IMG/VR virus record: IMGVR_UViG_3300028556_000048
Coordinates: 1 to 20,746 of that record
Origin: a virus
Length of the DNA: 20,746 nucleotides
Strand: one strand, 5' to 3'
The translations under genes and the position numbers were made by a program. Below, in pieces: positions 6,506 to 15,762 of the stretch (position 1 is its first letter; each line of letters begins with the position of its first letter). The notes below the pieces were generated by a model, which worked only from the letters and a program-made list of their open reading frames with translations, made no database searches and was not told the origin of the DNA.

Positions 6506-7589
6506 CCCAGCTGCGACGGCAAACAAGGCCAGAAAGCCTATCCTTGCCGCGCTGCTGAACGGCCAGACCGCGTTGCCATGCTACGAATCCGACATTACGA
6601 ACACGGCACATTTCACCAGCGACACTTTCCGCGCCTGTTTCGCGCTATCCGGTATGCCGCAAGGCCTGGGCGCGTCTTACTGGTCGGACAGCAGCAACGA
6701 TCAGATTCAGATTTCGATGGGGCTGGTGGGCGATACGCCCGTGCCATTCATTCTCGGCCAAGTCGATAATGCCGAAATAGATCAGGTGAAGCAAATCCTG
6801 ACACTGACTGGCCGTGATTTGTCAGCCGTGTTTATCGACACGAAGACGACGGAGAAGTATCAGAACCTTACCAGCAGCGACATTGCCGGAATGCTGGCAG
6901 ACGCGCATGGAATGCAGAAAAACATAGCCGCGACGACGACAAAGGTGGGAACTTATTACGTCGAAGATCAGGTGGCGCTGACGCGCGAAGAATCGGAATG
7001 GGATTTGCTGATTTATCTCGCGCAGCATGAAGGCTTCGATTTATGGGTAAGCGGAAACACGCTTAATTTCCAGCCCAGCGTCGATTTGTCCACGGCTGTG
7101 CCCTACGTCCTTATTTATAGTGATGCGGGCGCTGGCGGTGCAGGGAAGTTTTCCAGCTTTACAGGCCTGAAAATGAACAGGTCGCAAACGCTGGCCAAGG
7201 ACGTGATAGTCAAGGTTCGGACTTGGAATCAGATCAATGCCAAGGTTTATAACGTCACAGCGAAACGCACCCAGGCCAGCAAGGGGCAACGCTCCGGCGG
7301 CGTGGCGCAGACATATAGTTTCACGGTTCCAAATCTGGATGAGGAAGGCGCATTGAATTACGCGCAGCAGAAGGCGGAAGAAATTTCGCGGCATGAACGG
7401 GTTATTAATGCTGATTTGGCCGGGGATAATTCCTTGTCGATACGGACGCCGGTACAGCTTGTCGGGACGGGAACAAGTTTCGATCAGAAATACTACCCCG
7501 ATAGCATCACGCGCCGCATCAGCTTTGAAAAATATACGATGAGTCTTCGCGCCAAGAACCACAGCGTAGAATCAACGGTGTTGGCATGA
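6483..7589 (+). CDS. Baseplate hub protein, late control gpD / Mu gp44-like
   Basis: About 368 residues. The protein carries the fold features of gpD-family hubs: an opening KPILAALLNGQTALPCYES, then ITNTAHFTSDTFRACF, a strand pair FILGQVDNAEI, then a LTGRDLSAVFIDTKT segment and a C-terminal QKAEEISRHE helix followed by RTPVQLVGTGTSFDQKYY. The GRDLSA-type stretch is typical. The hub joins spike and tube. Two in-frame starts are possible, ATG 6465 and ATG 6483. I chose 6483 because GGCGG lies upstream and the overlap with the preceding gene is shorter. The stop overlaps the spike gene start (ATGA). Confidence 0.85.
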   Translation: MFLPSPTSPAATANKARKPILAALLNGQTALPCYESDITNTAHFTSDTFRACFALSGMPQGLGASYWSDSSNDQIQISMGLVGDTPVPFILGQVDNAEIDQVKQILTLTGRDLSAVFIDTKTTEKYQNLTSSDIAGMLADAHGMQKNIAATTTKVGTYYVEDQVALTREESEWDLLIYLAQHEGFDLWVSGNTLNFQPSVDLSTAVPYVLIYSDAGAGGAGKFSSFTGLKMNRSQTLAKDVIVKVRTWNQINAKVYNVTAKRTQASKGQRSGGVAQTYSFTVPNLDEEGALNYAQQKAEEISRHERVINADLAGDNSLSIRTPVQLVGTGTSFDQKYYPDSITRRISFEKYTMSLRAKNHSVESTVLA

Positions 7590-8242
7590 ATGTAAGTGGC
7601 TTACTCAATATAATGCGGCGCGAAAGCGAAAAGGTTGTTGCGCAACAGGCTGACACCCGCATGGCCATTGTGGACAGCTACGATCCTGTGCGGTACTGCG
7701 CGAAGGTCTGGATACAGCCGGAAAATGTTTTGACTGGATTCCTGCCCATCGCTACGGAATGGGTCGGCAACGGATGGGGCATGTTCTGCCCGCCTACCAA
7801 GGGCGATGTGGTTGACGTGCATTTTCAGGAATGGGGAAAAAACGCTGGCTATATCAGCAAGCGGTTCTTCAGCGATCCTACGCCTCCCCTGCCCGTCAAT
7901 AGCGGCGAATTCTGGCTGGTGCATCAATCCGGCAGTTGTTTGAAGTTTACGAACGACGGGAAGGTTCTTGTGCAAAGCGCCACGGACATGAATTTGCAGG
8001 TCGGTAACGACTTAAATATAAATGTTCTCGGCGGTGTCAGCTTAACATCGGTCGATGATATTAATATGACAGCGCCGAACCTGAACGTCACCGGCAATAT
8101 CACGGCAACGGGCGACATTACGGATCAGTCCCTTACGACAAACGAATCCATGCGCGATCAGCGCCAGATATACGATTCCCATACGCACCCAGGCGTCCAG
8201 TCCGGCGGCTCGAACACGGGCGCACCGAACCAGCCGGAGTAG
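7586..8242 (+). CDS. Baseplate assembly protein V, central spike (P2 gpV / Mu gp45 type)
   Basis: A 218-residue membrane-piercing spike. An N-terminal OB-like domain (about 20-100) contains AIVDSYDPVRYCAKVWI, FLPIATEWVGNGWGMF, PPTKGDVVDVHFQE. Then comes a beta-helix of short repeats (VLVQSATDMNLQVGNDLNI, LNVTGNITATGDIT). The C-terminal end HTHPGVQSGGSNTGAP (H199 and H201) is the iron-binding apex motif of P2 gpV and Mu gp45, which form trimeric needles with H-x-H coordinated metal. The start overlaps the hub stop by four bases. Confidence 0.92.
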   Translation: MNVSGLLNIMRRESEKVVAQQADTRMAIVDSYDPVRYCAKVWIQPENVLTGFLPIATEWVGNGWGMFCPPTKGDVVDVHFQEWGKNAGYISKRFFSDPTPPLPVNSGEFWLVHQSGSCLKFTNDGKVLVQSATDMNLQVGNDLNINVLGGVSLTSVDDINMTAPNLNVTGNITATGDITDQSLTTNESMRDQRQIYDSHTHPGVQSGGSNTGAPNQPE

Positions 8243-8248
8243 GAAAAA

Positions 8249-8614
8249 ATGGCCGATCTGTTTCACTATTTCAGCGGTGATTTGCAGTTCGCCAGTAATG
8301 GCGATTTGCAGGTCGTGCAATCCGTGCAGGAAAGCCAGCAGCGCATTCTTAGGCGCTTGCTGACGAACCAGCTGGATTACTGGTGGCACGGCGAATATGG
8401 CGCTGGCCTCCCATCCTATGTCGGCAAGCCGGTCAACAAATCGGCTATGGAAACCCTTATCAAAACGCAGATGTATCTGGAACAAAGCGTTGTGCAAAGT
8501 CCGCAGCCGCAGGTCACTTACAATGATTTCTTTGCCGGATTAAGCGCACTTATCCAGTACGTCGAAACGGACACACAGCAGCAGCAAACACTAAGTTTCT
8601 CTGCCAAGATTTAG
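8249..8614 (+). CDS. Baseplate wedge protein, Mu gp46 / gp25-like
   Basis: A 121-residue protein directly between spike and J-like wedge, the normal place for gpW/gp25/gp46. It opens with a D-L-Q-F-x-x-x-G-D-L-Q-V-V pattern (residues 11-23) seen in the Mu gp46 group. The helix QESQQRILRRLLTNQLDYWW then precedes GEYGAGLPSYVGKPVN, matching the family's long helix followed by a Y-G-x-x-L motif. It helps join baseplate wedges to the sheath. AGGAAAAA before ATG 8249 is the Shine-Dalgarno. Confidence 0.82.
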   Translation: MADLFHYFSGDLQFASNGDLQVVQSVQESQQRILRRLLTNQLDYWWHGEYGAGLPSYVGKPVNKSAMETLIKTQMYLEQSVVQSPQPQVTYNDFFAGLSALIQYVETDTQQQQTLSFSAKI

Positions 8615-8624
8615 GAATTGAAAG

Positions 8625-9749
8625 ATGGCCAATCTGCAAAGCCTTGATTTTACGACGCTGGTTCAGCGCATGGTTACGGCTGTTCAGGCCTCGGCCACGG
8701 CTGCGATCAACGTCACCATCGGATCAGTGCTTCGCGCCCTGCTTGAAGCTGTCGCCAGCCTAGGGATTTGGCTGGAAGCGCAGATCGCCTACGTCCTTAC
8801 CATTACGCGGGCCGCAACTAGCAACGGCCCCGATCTTGACAGTTTCGTAAACGACTTCGGGCTGTACCGCTTGGCCGCTATTGCGGCCACGGGCAGCCTG
8901 ACGTTCAGCAGGTTTTCCACGACGGGACAGGCCGTCGTCCCCATCAGTTCACCCGTGCAAAGCGCGGACGGGACGCAAAATTTCTTTGTAACGCTCGATT
9001 CATCCAATCCGGCCTACAGCGCCACGCTCGGCGGCTATGTGATGATTGGCGGTGTCGGCAGCGTGACAGTGCCATGCCAAGCCGTCACGCCCGGCATCGG
9101 CGGTAACGTGCTGGCCGGAACCATAACGGCCATCACAAGTCCAATCCCAGGCGTCGATAGCGTCACGAACGCTGCGGACTTCACGAACGGAATGGATGCG
9201 GAAAGCGATCCCGCGCTTCGCGCCCGCTTCGTTCTCTTTATCAATTCGTTATCGAAAGCGATTAAGACCGCCATCGAATTCGCCATTATGTCCGTGCAGC
9301 AAGGCATCCGCTACACCTTGACGGAAAACTACGCCCATAATGGGAATTATCAGCCCGGCTTCTTCTACGCCGTTGTGGATGATGGCACAGGAACCCCGCC
9401 GGACAGCCTTGTAACGCTTGTCGCCAACGCCATCGAAGCCGTGCGCGGTCTCACGATTCAATATGCTGTGTTCAAGCCGCAGGTGCTGACAGCTAATGTC
9501 GTCGCGCAGGTTATCGTCGCGCCTGGCTTTGATGAAAATACAGTAATCGGAAATGTTGGCGAAGCCTTAACGAACTTTATCAATGGACTGACGGTCGGCG
9601 TATCGCTGCCATATACGCAAATTGTCGCCATAGCCTATGGAATCTCTGGCGTTACGAACGTCAGAAATGTTACGCTGAATAGTCTCACGGCTGATTTGTC
9701 GGCAAACGAAAACCAGACGATCAAGGCTGGCACTATCACGGTAAGCTAA
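8625..9749 (+). CDS. Baseplate J-like wedge protein (Mu gp47 type)
   Basis: A 374-residue protein with the baseplate J pattern. A helical N-terminus comes first (LVQRMVTAVQASATAAINV). GPDLDSFVNDFGLYRL follows at about 68-83, then a strand-rich GSLTFSRFSTTGQAVVPI with a G-x-x-V-P-x-G-T-like turn. GIGGNVLAGTITAI is near 160, and ESDPALRARF near 190 matches the D-x-x-L-R-x-R-F signature. The C-terminal part carries LTANVVAQVIVAPGFD and a long AEAL-type helix. It forms the wedge periphery and links to fibres. AGGA precedes ATG 8625; the stop is one base from the next start. Confidence 0.9.
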   Translation: MANLQSLDFTTLVQRMVTAVQASATAAINVTIGSVLRALLEAVASLGIWLEAQIAYVLTITRAATSNGPDLDSFVNDFGLYRLAAIAATGSLTFSRFSTTGQAVVPISSPVQSADGTQNFFVTLDSSNPAYSATLGGYVMIGGVGSVTVPCQAVTPGIGGNVLAGTITAITSPIPGVDSVTNAADFTNGMDAESDPALRARFVLFINSLSKAIKTAIEFAIMSVQQGIRYTLTENYAHNGNYQPGFFYAVVDDGTGTPPDSLVTLVANAIEAVRGLTIQYAVFKPQVLTANVVAQVIVAPGFDENTVIGNVGEALTNFINGLTVGVSLPYTQIVAIAYGISGVTNVRNVTLNSLTADLSANENQTIKAGTITVS

Positions 9750-9750
9750 A

Positions 9751-10509
9751 ATGGCGACTGGCGATCAGAATGATATGGTGTCCCGCCTGAAAGCGGCGAT
9801 ACCGAAGGGCTGGTTCGCAGACGTTGCGCCGGTGCGCGATGCCGTTCTTAACGGCTTCGCCTATGCCATGTCACTGATTTACGGGCTTGTGGCTTTCGCA
9901 AAGCTGCAAACCCGCATAAAATCCGCCACGGACGGCTTCCTGGATCTGGTCAGCTTCGACTTTTTTGGAACCCTGCTGCCGCGCGGCGCTGGCGAAGCGG
10001 ATAACCCATTCCGTGCCAGAATTCTTTTCAACCTGCTGCGCGAAAAAGCAACGCGCAACGGTATGGTGAAAATCCTTACCGAACTGACTGGATTTGTCCC
10101 TACCATTTTCGAGCCGTGGCGACCCCTCGATACGGGGGCATGGAACGTGAATATATGGGGCTACGGCATGGCGGGCGGTTATGGATCGCTGGCGCTGCCG
10201 TACCAGGCCTTTATCACGGCATACCGTCCCGTCGGCTTCGGCATTCCTAATGTGGCTGGCTACTGCGATCCGGAAGGCGCTTACAGCACACCGAGCCAGG
10301 GCGAATGGGCGAACCCGTCCCTGATAGCTGGCGGTGTAACGGATGCAGATATTTATGCCGCGATTGCCGACACGAAGATGGAAGGCACGATTGCCTGGGC
10401 GCAAATAACGAATTTCCCTGTACCGTTCAATCCTCCAAAACTTTTGCAGGAAGACGGCACTTCGGAAATCTTACTCGAAGATGGTCAGGGCTACCTTGGC
10501 CTTGGCTAA
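9751..10509 (+). CDS. Baseplate/tail protein in the gpI / Mu gp48 position
   Basis: A 252-residue protein. The first 115 residues follow a pattern common in baseplate proteins after gpJ: GWFADVAPVRDAVLNGF, then SATDGFLDLVSFDFFG (D-G-x-x-x-D-L-x-x-x-D-x-F-G), then NPFRARILFNLL and TRNGMVKILTELTGFVP. The second half is Gly/Tyr/Trp-rich (NIWGYGMAGGYGSLALPY) and may contact the fibres. It ends LEDGQGYLGLG. It is probably the last wedge gene, linking baseplate to fibre; the gene order supports this more than any single motif. Confidence 0.72.
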   Translation: MATGDQNDMVSRLKAAIPKGWFADVAPVRDAVLNGFAYAMSLIYGLVAFAKLQTRIKSATDGFLDLVSFDFFGTLLPRGAGEADNPFRARILFNLLREKATRNGMVKILTELTGFVPTIFEPWRPLDTGAWNVNIWGYGMAGGYGSLALPYQAFITAYRPVGFGIPNVAGYCDPEGAYSTPSQGEWANPSLIAGGVTDADIYAAIADTKMEGTIAWAQITNFPVPFNPPKLLQEDGTSEILLEDGQGYLGLG

Positions 10510-10532
10510 CAATTTGAAACAGGAGAGTCACC

Positions 10533-12491
10533 TTGGATAGACGCATAGTTTATGTCGGCGCAATCCCGCAGGATAGCGACGTTCTATACACGAACCGCTA
10601 CGCTATGATTAGCGATGGATGGGTCGCGCAAGGCATCTTAGGCATAGCAACGCTCTTTAGCGGCCTCGCCTGTACGCCGACAAGCCCTGCCGGAATGACG
10701 GTCAACGTCGCGCCAGGCGCTGTCTTTTCGCAGCAGAACATCGACAACAGCGCCTATGGCAGCTTGTCGCCAGATACGGCGGATCAGGTCGTAAAGGTCG
10801 GAATCAATCAATCCACGCAGAATTTCAGTTGCCCAGCGCCGGTAACGGCTGGGCAAAGCGTGGTATATCTTATCGAAGCCGCGTTCGTGGAACAGGACAC
10901 CGGATCGGTCGTCCTTCCGTATTACAACGCCGCCAATCCGACGGCACCTTTCAATGGGCCGAATAACAGCGGCATTTCGCAAAACACAATCCGGCAGGAC
11001 GTTTGCAGCATTCAGGTGAAGGTGGGCGTACCGGCCACGACAGGTCTTCAAGCCATTCCTGCGCCGGATGCTGGATATACAGGGCTTTACGCCATCACCG
11101 TCGCCAATGGGCAGACAACCATCGTGTCAGGCAATATCAGCATCGTAAGCGGTGCGCCGTTCATCACGGAAACGCTGACGCAGAAAATCAGCCAAGCCAC
11201 GGGCGACGCGCGTTACGCAATGATTACGGGTGTGCAGAATAATTCCTATGCGTTCGGCATAGATACGAGCGTGTCCGCAAATACTTTGACGGTTAATCTT
11301 TCCCCTGCGCCTTCCGTTATCACGCAAGGCATGACTTTAATCATTACCGTAGCGAATAATAATACGGGCGCATCCACGATTAACGTGAATGGCCTGGGCG
11401 CAAAAAGCATAACGAAGAATGGCGGTAACGCGCTGACCGGCGGCGAACTTCAGGCGGGACAGAACGTCGAATTATCCTACAACGGTTCGGCATGGAATCT
11501 TCTTTCCCAAACCACGCCAGTTACCACGGTTTATGCCGGTTCCGGATCGACGACCGGCACGGCGAACGCCCAAGTCCTTGCGACCGTAACGCCGGGCGGT
11601 TTTAGCCTTGTCTATGGCGATGCCGTCACCTTCACGGCTGGATTCACAAACACCGGCGCTATGACAATAAATGTGTCCAGCAGCGGTGCCATCACCATCA
11701 AGAAAAAGAATTCCGGCGGCGGCCTTGTCGATCTTGCGGCAAGCGACATTGTGGCAACGGACATTTATCAGATCATCTATGACGGCACATACTGGGAATT
11801 AAATTCGCAATCGTTCCCCGCAGCCAGCACGTTCTTCCAGACGGCAAATAATTTGTCGGAAGGCGTTCTTGCCACGAAACAGGCGAACCTTGGCATAGAC
11901 CCTACATCGTTCTTTTCCACGGGTGACGTTAAGCTAACCCTGAAAACCGTAGCCGATACGGGCTGGGTTATGTGTAACGACCAAACCATCGGCAGCGCGG
12001 CGTCCAGCGCGGCTTATGCGAATGCGAATGCACAGGCTCTATTTACCCTGCTGTGGAACAACGTAAGCAATACCTATGCGCCTGTTTCCAGCGGTCGCGG
12101 CGCAAATGCGGCAGCGGATTGGGCGGCGAACAAGACTATCCAGCTTACGCAAATGATGGGCCGTGCGCTCGGTATTTCAGGCGCTGGCGCTGGCTTGACG
12201 GCGCGGACGCTTGGCCAAACTTTCGGCAACGAAAATCTGCAAACCCATACGCATACAGCGACTGTCACCGATCCTACCCATCAACATTCCATGAACGCTC
12301 CGGCGTCAGCGGAAGGACAGGGCGGTTCGGAGGTGCAGTTCGGGCTTGTCGAATCCTACCCCGCTGGTATCTCTGGTGCGCCAAGCACACCGGCAAGCAC
12401 CGGCATTACCGTTGCCAATGCGAATACCGGCACTGGCACGGCGGGCAATATGCAGCCTACCCTGTTCCTGAACGCCATGATTAAACTGTAA
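10533..12491 (+). CDS. Tail fibre with C-terminal collar domain (TTG start)
   Basis: A 652-residue fibre. The start is TTG 10533: AGGAG (10521-10525) lies seven bases upstream and the conserved DRRIVYVGAIPQDSDVLYTN follows at once. Two related beta-sandwich-like repeats lie at about residues 239-325 and 335-426. Each runs NTGA-x-TINV, then GA-x-(S/T)I-x-K, and ends with a YDG/YNG-x-x-W-x-L-x-S motif. The C-terminal collar region begins near GDVKLTLKT (464), with GWVMCNDQTIG, ALFTLLWNN and a HTHTATVTDPTHQH cluster (572-585) of the metal-binding type seen in collar fibres; it ends with MQPTLFLNAMIKL. The fibre should contact the host receptor. Four cysteines, no signal peptide. Confidence 0.88.
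   Translation: MDRRIVYVGAIPQDSDVLYTNRYAMISDGWVAQGILGIATLFSGLACTPTSPAGMTVNVAPGAVFSQQNIDNSAYGSLSPDTADQVVKVGINQSTQNFSCPAPVTAGQSVVYLIEAAFVEQDTGSVVLPYYNAANPTAPFNGPNNSGISQNTIRQDVCSIQVKVGVPATTGLQAIPAPDAGYTGLYAITVANGQTTIVSGNISIVSGAPFITETLTQKISQATGDARYAMITGVQNNSYAFGIDTSVSANTLTVNLSPAPSVITQGMTLIITVANNNTGASTINVNGLGAKSITKNGGNALTGGELQAGQNVELSYNGSAWNLLSQTTPVTTVYAGSGSTTGTANAQVLATVTPGGFSLVYGDAVTFTAGFTNTGAMTINVSSSGAITIKKKNSGGGLVDLAASDIVATDIYQIIYDGTYWELNSQSFPAASTFFQTANNLSEGVLATKQANLGIDPTSFFSTGDVKLTLKTVADTGWVMCNDQTIGSAASSAAYANANAQALFTLLWNNVSNTYAPVSSGRGANAAADWAANKTIQLTQMMGRALGISGAGAGLTARTLGQTFGNENLQTHTHTATVTDPTHQHSMNAPASAEGQGGSEVQFGLVESYPAGISGAPSTPASTGITVANANTGTGTAGNMQPTLFLNAMIKL
11247..11810 (+). repeat. Two diverged copies of a beta domain within the collar fibre
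   Basis: Residues about 239-325 and 335-426 share the sequence pattern NTGA-x-TINV, then GA-x-(S/T)I-x-K, ending in a Y(N/D)G-x-x-W-x-L-x-S turn. They look like shaft modules duplicated at protein level; the DNA identity is low by eye. Confidence 0.6.
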
Positions 12492-12501
12492 GGAAAAATC
12501 A

Positions 12502-12570
12502 ATGATGAACAAGTTTTTACCCCTGCTAGGCCTTCTGGCCGCGCTTCTGCTGCCCGCGCATGGCTACGCG
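12502..12570 (+). other. Sec signal peptide coding segment of the fibre-like protein
   Basis: It encodes residues 1-23: a Lys after three residues, 15 largely hydrophobic residues, then PAHGYA with small residues at -3 (Gly) and -1 (Ala). The Shine-Dalgarno and the ATG-ATG start just after the collar fibre stop fix the N-terminus here, so this is not an artefact of a wrong start. Confidence 0.8.
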
Positions 12571-15500
12571 CAGAACAGCACGATCAGCGGATTGAACAAC
12601 GGCGGTCTGCTTCAGACGGGCGACAATATCCCGATTGCGCGAAGCGGGGTTAACTACCGCGCCCATATCGGGCCTCTTGGTGCGCTTGGCGGTGGTAACG
12701 GACTTGTCACCATCGGCACGACGCTAAATCTTGCAAACCCGCTTTCCTACGCATGGGGCATAAGCACGAACCTAGCCAATCTTCCCGCACCGCAGACGGG
12801 CAGCCTTATCCAGCTGGGCAGCGCCGACACGGTAAATACACGCATCGAACTTGATGCCTTCGGCGCGAAATCCTATTTCACAGGTGTTTGCTTCGGCAAT
12901 ACGGCTGGAACGCCTCTGGCTGTCACAAGCGGCACGGAATGCGGTGCCTATAACGTCCATGCCTATAATGGAGCCAGCGTCGTAGGGCCGCTTGCCACGT
13001 TCCACATGTTCGCGGCTGAAAATCAAAGCAGCGGGCATGGCGGGTTCTATGCAGAAATTGCGACGACCCCCATCGGTACTACAGCGATGGCACCTGTCGT
13101 CCGCTTTGAAAATGATGGCGGCATAACTGTCCCATCCACGGTTACGGGGGGAAGCAAAGCCGCCGGTACGCTGAACATCAGCGGCGGTTATTATCTTCTC
13201 GGCACCAAAATTGCCCAAACAGCTTCTTCCCCACTTGTCCTGACGGCTGGCGCTCTTACCTGCCCGACATGCGTTACGACTTCTGGCGGTTCGATCACGG
13301 GAACGCCCCCCATATCGGTAAGCGGGGCTGGTGCCGTATCAATCGCAAATGCTGCATCGGACGGCAGCACGAAGGGCGCGGCTGCGTTCAATGCGACAGA
13401 CTTTTCTTGCAGCGCCGGTGTCTGCGATACGATACAGGGCATCGCCACGGCGTCGACCCCTTCCTTTGCCGGATTGACGCTTACCGCAAATCTCACCCTA
13501 TCCACGCACAATCTTGTCACGGATACCACGACCGGAACGAAGATTGGTACCGCGACAAATCAAAAGATCGGTTTCTTTAACGCTACCCCGATTGTCCAAC
13601 CCAGCGGCGAAATCATAACCGCGCTGCAAAATCTTGGCCTGGGCGCAAGCCTTACCATCGCGGCGTCCGATATTGCGAACGCGGCCAGCGATGGCGCTAC
13701 CAAAGGGGTCGCAGCTTTCAATGCCACGGATTTCACCTGCACGACCGGCGTGTGCGATACCATTCAAGGCATTGCCACGACTTCCACCCCATCTTTTGCC
13801 GCGCTGACGCTGACGGGGAATTTGACGCTTTCCACGCATAACATCGTCAGCGATACGGTTACTGGAACGAAAATCCTGACGGCGACGACGCAGAAACTTG
13901 GCTTTTATAACGCCACGCCTATCGTGCAGCCCACGGGCGATATTGTCACCGCGTTAAGCAATCTCGGCCTTGTCGGAACCCCGACGCTTTCCGGCGCAGA
14001 TATTACGCTCGGCGTTGTCCCCGCCGCGAACGGCGGCGCTGGCGCTATCACTGGCGCACTGAAGGCAAACGGTAGCGGCACCGTCACGCAAGCGGCTTGC
14101 GCCGATCTCTCGAACGGTGCCACGGGTTGCAACACGGCGACCGGCACCACGGGCGCGACGATTGCGCTGAACAATGGCAATAATACCTTCAGCGGCAATA
14201 TCCTTTTCAGCGGAAATTCCGGTACGCTGGCGAACGGCAAAGCCACGGTCTTCGGTGTAGCCGCATCGGGCGGCATCTTCTCCGGGCAGGGCAGCACCAG
14301 CGACGTAACGATTCAGAATAAATCTGCCGCTGCTGTCTGCAATGTGCTTACCGGCACAACGCAATGGAACTGCATAACCTATCAGGTTAACGCGAACGGC
14401 ATCCTAAGTTCCCCAGCTGCTGCCACGCTTCATTTAGGCGCGGCTGACGCGGCATCGCCCGTGGCGCAGACCCTTGGCGTTCAGAACGTCGTGGGTGGCA
14501 CCAGCAACACGGCGGGCGCGAACTTTACCATAGCGGCTTCGCAAGGCACAGGCACCGGCATTGGCGGCAGCATCATTATCCAGACAGCCCCCGCCGGTAC
14601 GACCGGCACGTCGCAGAACGCCCTTGCCACGGCCATGACGATCAATAACACGGGCGGCGTCACTATCGGCGCACCGACCGGCGGTGACAAAGGCGCTGGC
14701 ACGATGAACGTGGCAGGAAATCTGTATATCAATAACGTGGCTGTGGCGGCTGGCATTTCAGCGAACACGGCGACAGGCCTTTCCTCCGGATTCGTCAATA
14801 AATTTCGTAACGCGCAGATGGAAATTGCTCAACTCGGCACTTCCGGCACGGTGACGACTGGTGCCGATCTTTACACGCTTGATGGCTGGCAGGTTCACAC
14901 CGTAGGCGCAAGCGTCACATGGTCGCAAAGCGGGGCTTTGACGCTGGCCAGCACCAGCCAGAAGGTAGCTAAGTCGCTGACGGTTACAGGCCTGACAAGC
15001 AATACGGACACACAGGTCTATCAGCGCATTCAAAGCTATGATGCGGCTGCGCTGGCGGGTCAGCAAGTAACGGGACAATTCACATACACGAACAACACCG
15101 GCGCAACGAACACGCCGCAGATAGTTGGATGCTACGCTTCGTCGGCTGACAATTTCGGCACCTGCACGGCTGATCTTGCCGCCGTGAACATGCAAGCCTG
15201 TACCAATGGGTCGACCTGCACAGAAGCATATTCGTTTGTTGCTTCGGCAAATGCTGTGAATGGCTACCAAATCACGATTGATTTTGGAGCCATGAACAGC
15301 AATGCGAAGAACGTAGTTATTTCTGCGGCTGATCTGCGCGTAACTCCGGCAGCAACGACCGGCACAATTTCCACGCCTCCATACCCAGAACTTGCGCCGA
15401 TTGGCGCGGAATATGCCCGCGATGAAGTCTATTTTGAAAGCAGCTACGACAACGGAACAGCGCCAGGCACCGCTACTTTTGTCGGCGCGACGCAATGGGT

Positions 15501-15741
15501 AAATTATTCCACGACGAACGCAAACTTCTTTATCAGATGGAGAACCAGGAAACGCTGCGATCCGACCGTAACATCTTATAGCCCGACGACTGGCGCAAGC
15601 GGTAAGTTAGATACAGGCGGAAGCGGCGATGTGGGGGCTAATATATCCAGCCAGGGCCAAACAGGAACGCTTATCAGCGATTCTGGTAGCATTGGGCTTG
15701 CCGCCATGTCCTATCAATATGTCGCTGATTGCCGACTCTAG
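12502..15741 (+). CDS. Large fibre-like protein with Sec signal peptide and receptor-binding C-terminus
   Basis: A 1079-residue protein with a clear signal peptide: basic N-terminus MMNK, hydrophobic core FLPLLGLLAALLLPA, probable cut after GYA (residue 23). The mature part starts QNSTISGL-x-NGG-x-L-x-x-GD-x-IPIARSGV, a start pattern common to phage fibres. Residues 283-490 hold a tandem repeat of 110 residues. The C-terminal domain from about 767 (KFRNAQMEIAQLGTSG, then LYTLDGWQVHT, later APIGAEYARDEVYFESSYDNG) resembles the carbohydrate-binding end of many tail fibres. It has 18 cysteines, most in pairs 4-15 residues apart, unlike the other tail proteins here. AAGGAAAAA precedes ATG 12502. 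A signal peptide is odd for a virion protein assembled in the cytoplasm. Confidence 0.8.
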   Translation: MMNKFLPLLGLLAALLLPAHGYAQNSTISGLNNGGLLQTGDNIPIARSGVNYRAHIGPLGALGGGNGLVTIGTTLNLANPLSYAWGISTNLANLPAPQTGSLIQLGSADTVNTRIELDAFGAKSYFTGVCFGNTAGTPLAVTSGTECGAYNVHAYNGASVVGPLATFHMFAAENQSSGHGGFYAEIATTPIGTTAMAPVVRFENDGGITVPSTVTGGSKAAGTLNISGGYYLLGTKIAQTASSPLVLTAGALTCPTCVTTSGGSITGTPPISVSGAGAVSIANAASDGSTKGAAAFNATDFSCSAGVCDTIQGIATASTPSFAGLTLTANLTLSTHNLVTDTTTGTKIGTATNQKIGFFNATPIVQPSGEIITALQNLGLGASLTIAASDIANAASDGATKGVAAFNATDFTCTTGVCDTIQGIATTSTPSFAALTLTGNLTLSTHNIVSDTVTGTKILTATTQKLGFYNATPIVQPTGDIVTALSNLGLVGTPTLSGADITLGVVPAANGGAGAITGALKANGSGTVTQAACADLSNGATGCNTATGTTGATIALNNGNNTFSGNILFSGNSGTLANGKATVFGVAASGGIFSGQGSTSDVTIQNKSAAAVCNVLTGTTQWNCITYQVNANGILSSPAAATLHLGAADAASPVAQTLGVQNVVGGTSNTAGANFTIAASQGTGTGIGGSIIIQTAPAGTTGTSQNALATAMTINNTGGVTIGAPTGGDKGAGTMNVAGNLYINNVAVAAGISANTATGLSSGFVNKFRNAQMEIAQLGTSGTVTTGADLYTLDGWQVHTVGASVTWSQSGALTLASTSQKVAKSLTVTGLTSNTDTQVYQRIQSYDAAALAGQQVTGQFTYTNNTGATNTPQIVGCYASSADNFGTCTADLAAVNMQACTNGSTCTEAYSFVASANAVNGYQITIDFGAMNSNAKNVVISAADLRVTPAATTGTISTPPYPELAPIGAEYARDEVYFESSYDNGTAPGTATFVGATQWVNYSTTNANFFIRWRTRKRCDPTVTSYSPTTGASGKLDTGGSGDVGANISSQGQTGTLISDSGSIGLAAMSYQYVADCRL
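13348..13980 (+). repeat. Tandem 330-base (110-residue) repeat in the fibre-like gene
   Basis: Copy 1 begins at 13348 and copy 2 at 13678. Both encode NAASDG-x-TKG-x-AAFNATDF-x-C, a GVCDTIQGIAT-x-STPSFA stretch, LTLSTHN-(L/I)-V, a TGTKI-x-TAT block, then F-(F/Y)-NATPIVQP-x-G-(E/D)-I-(I/V)-TAL-x-NLGL. The second copy runs to about 13980. The protein is strongly alike but many codons differ, so the duplication is old or under selection. Each copy has one Cys pair (S/T-C and GVC). Confidence 0.85.
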
Positions 15742-15762
15742 CCACGGAACGGAGAACAAGAA

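Noticed and set aside
14758-15495. Reverse-strand open frame of 245 codons opposite the fibre C-terminus
   Set aside because: Arg/Cys-rich composition typical of an antisense shadow, no Shine-Dalgarno considered convincing.
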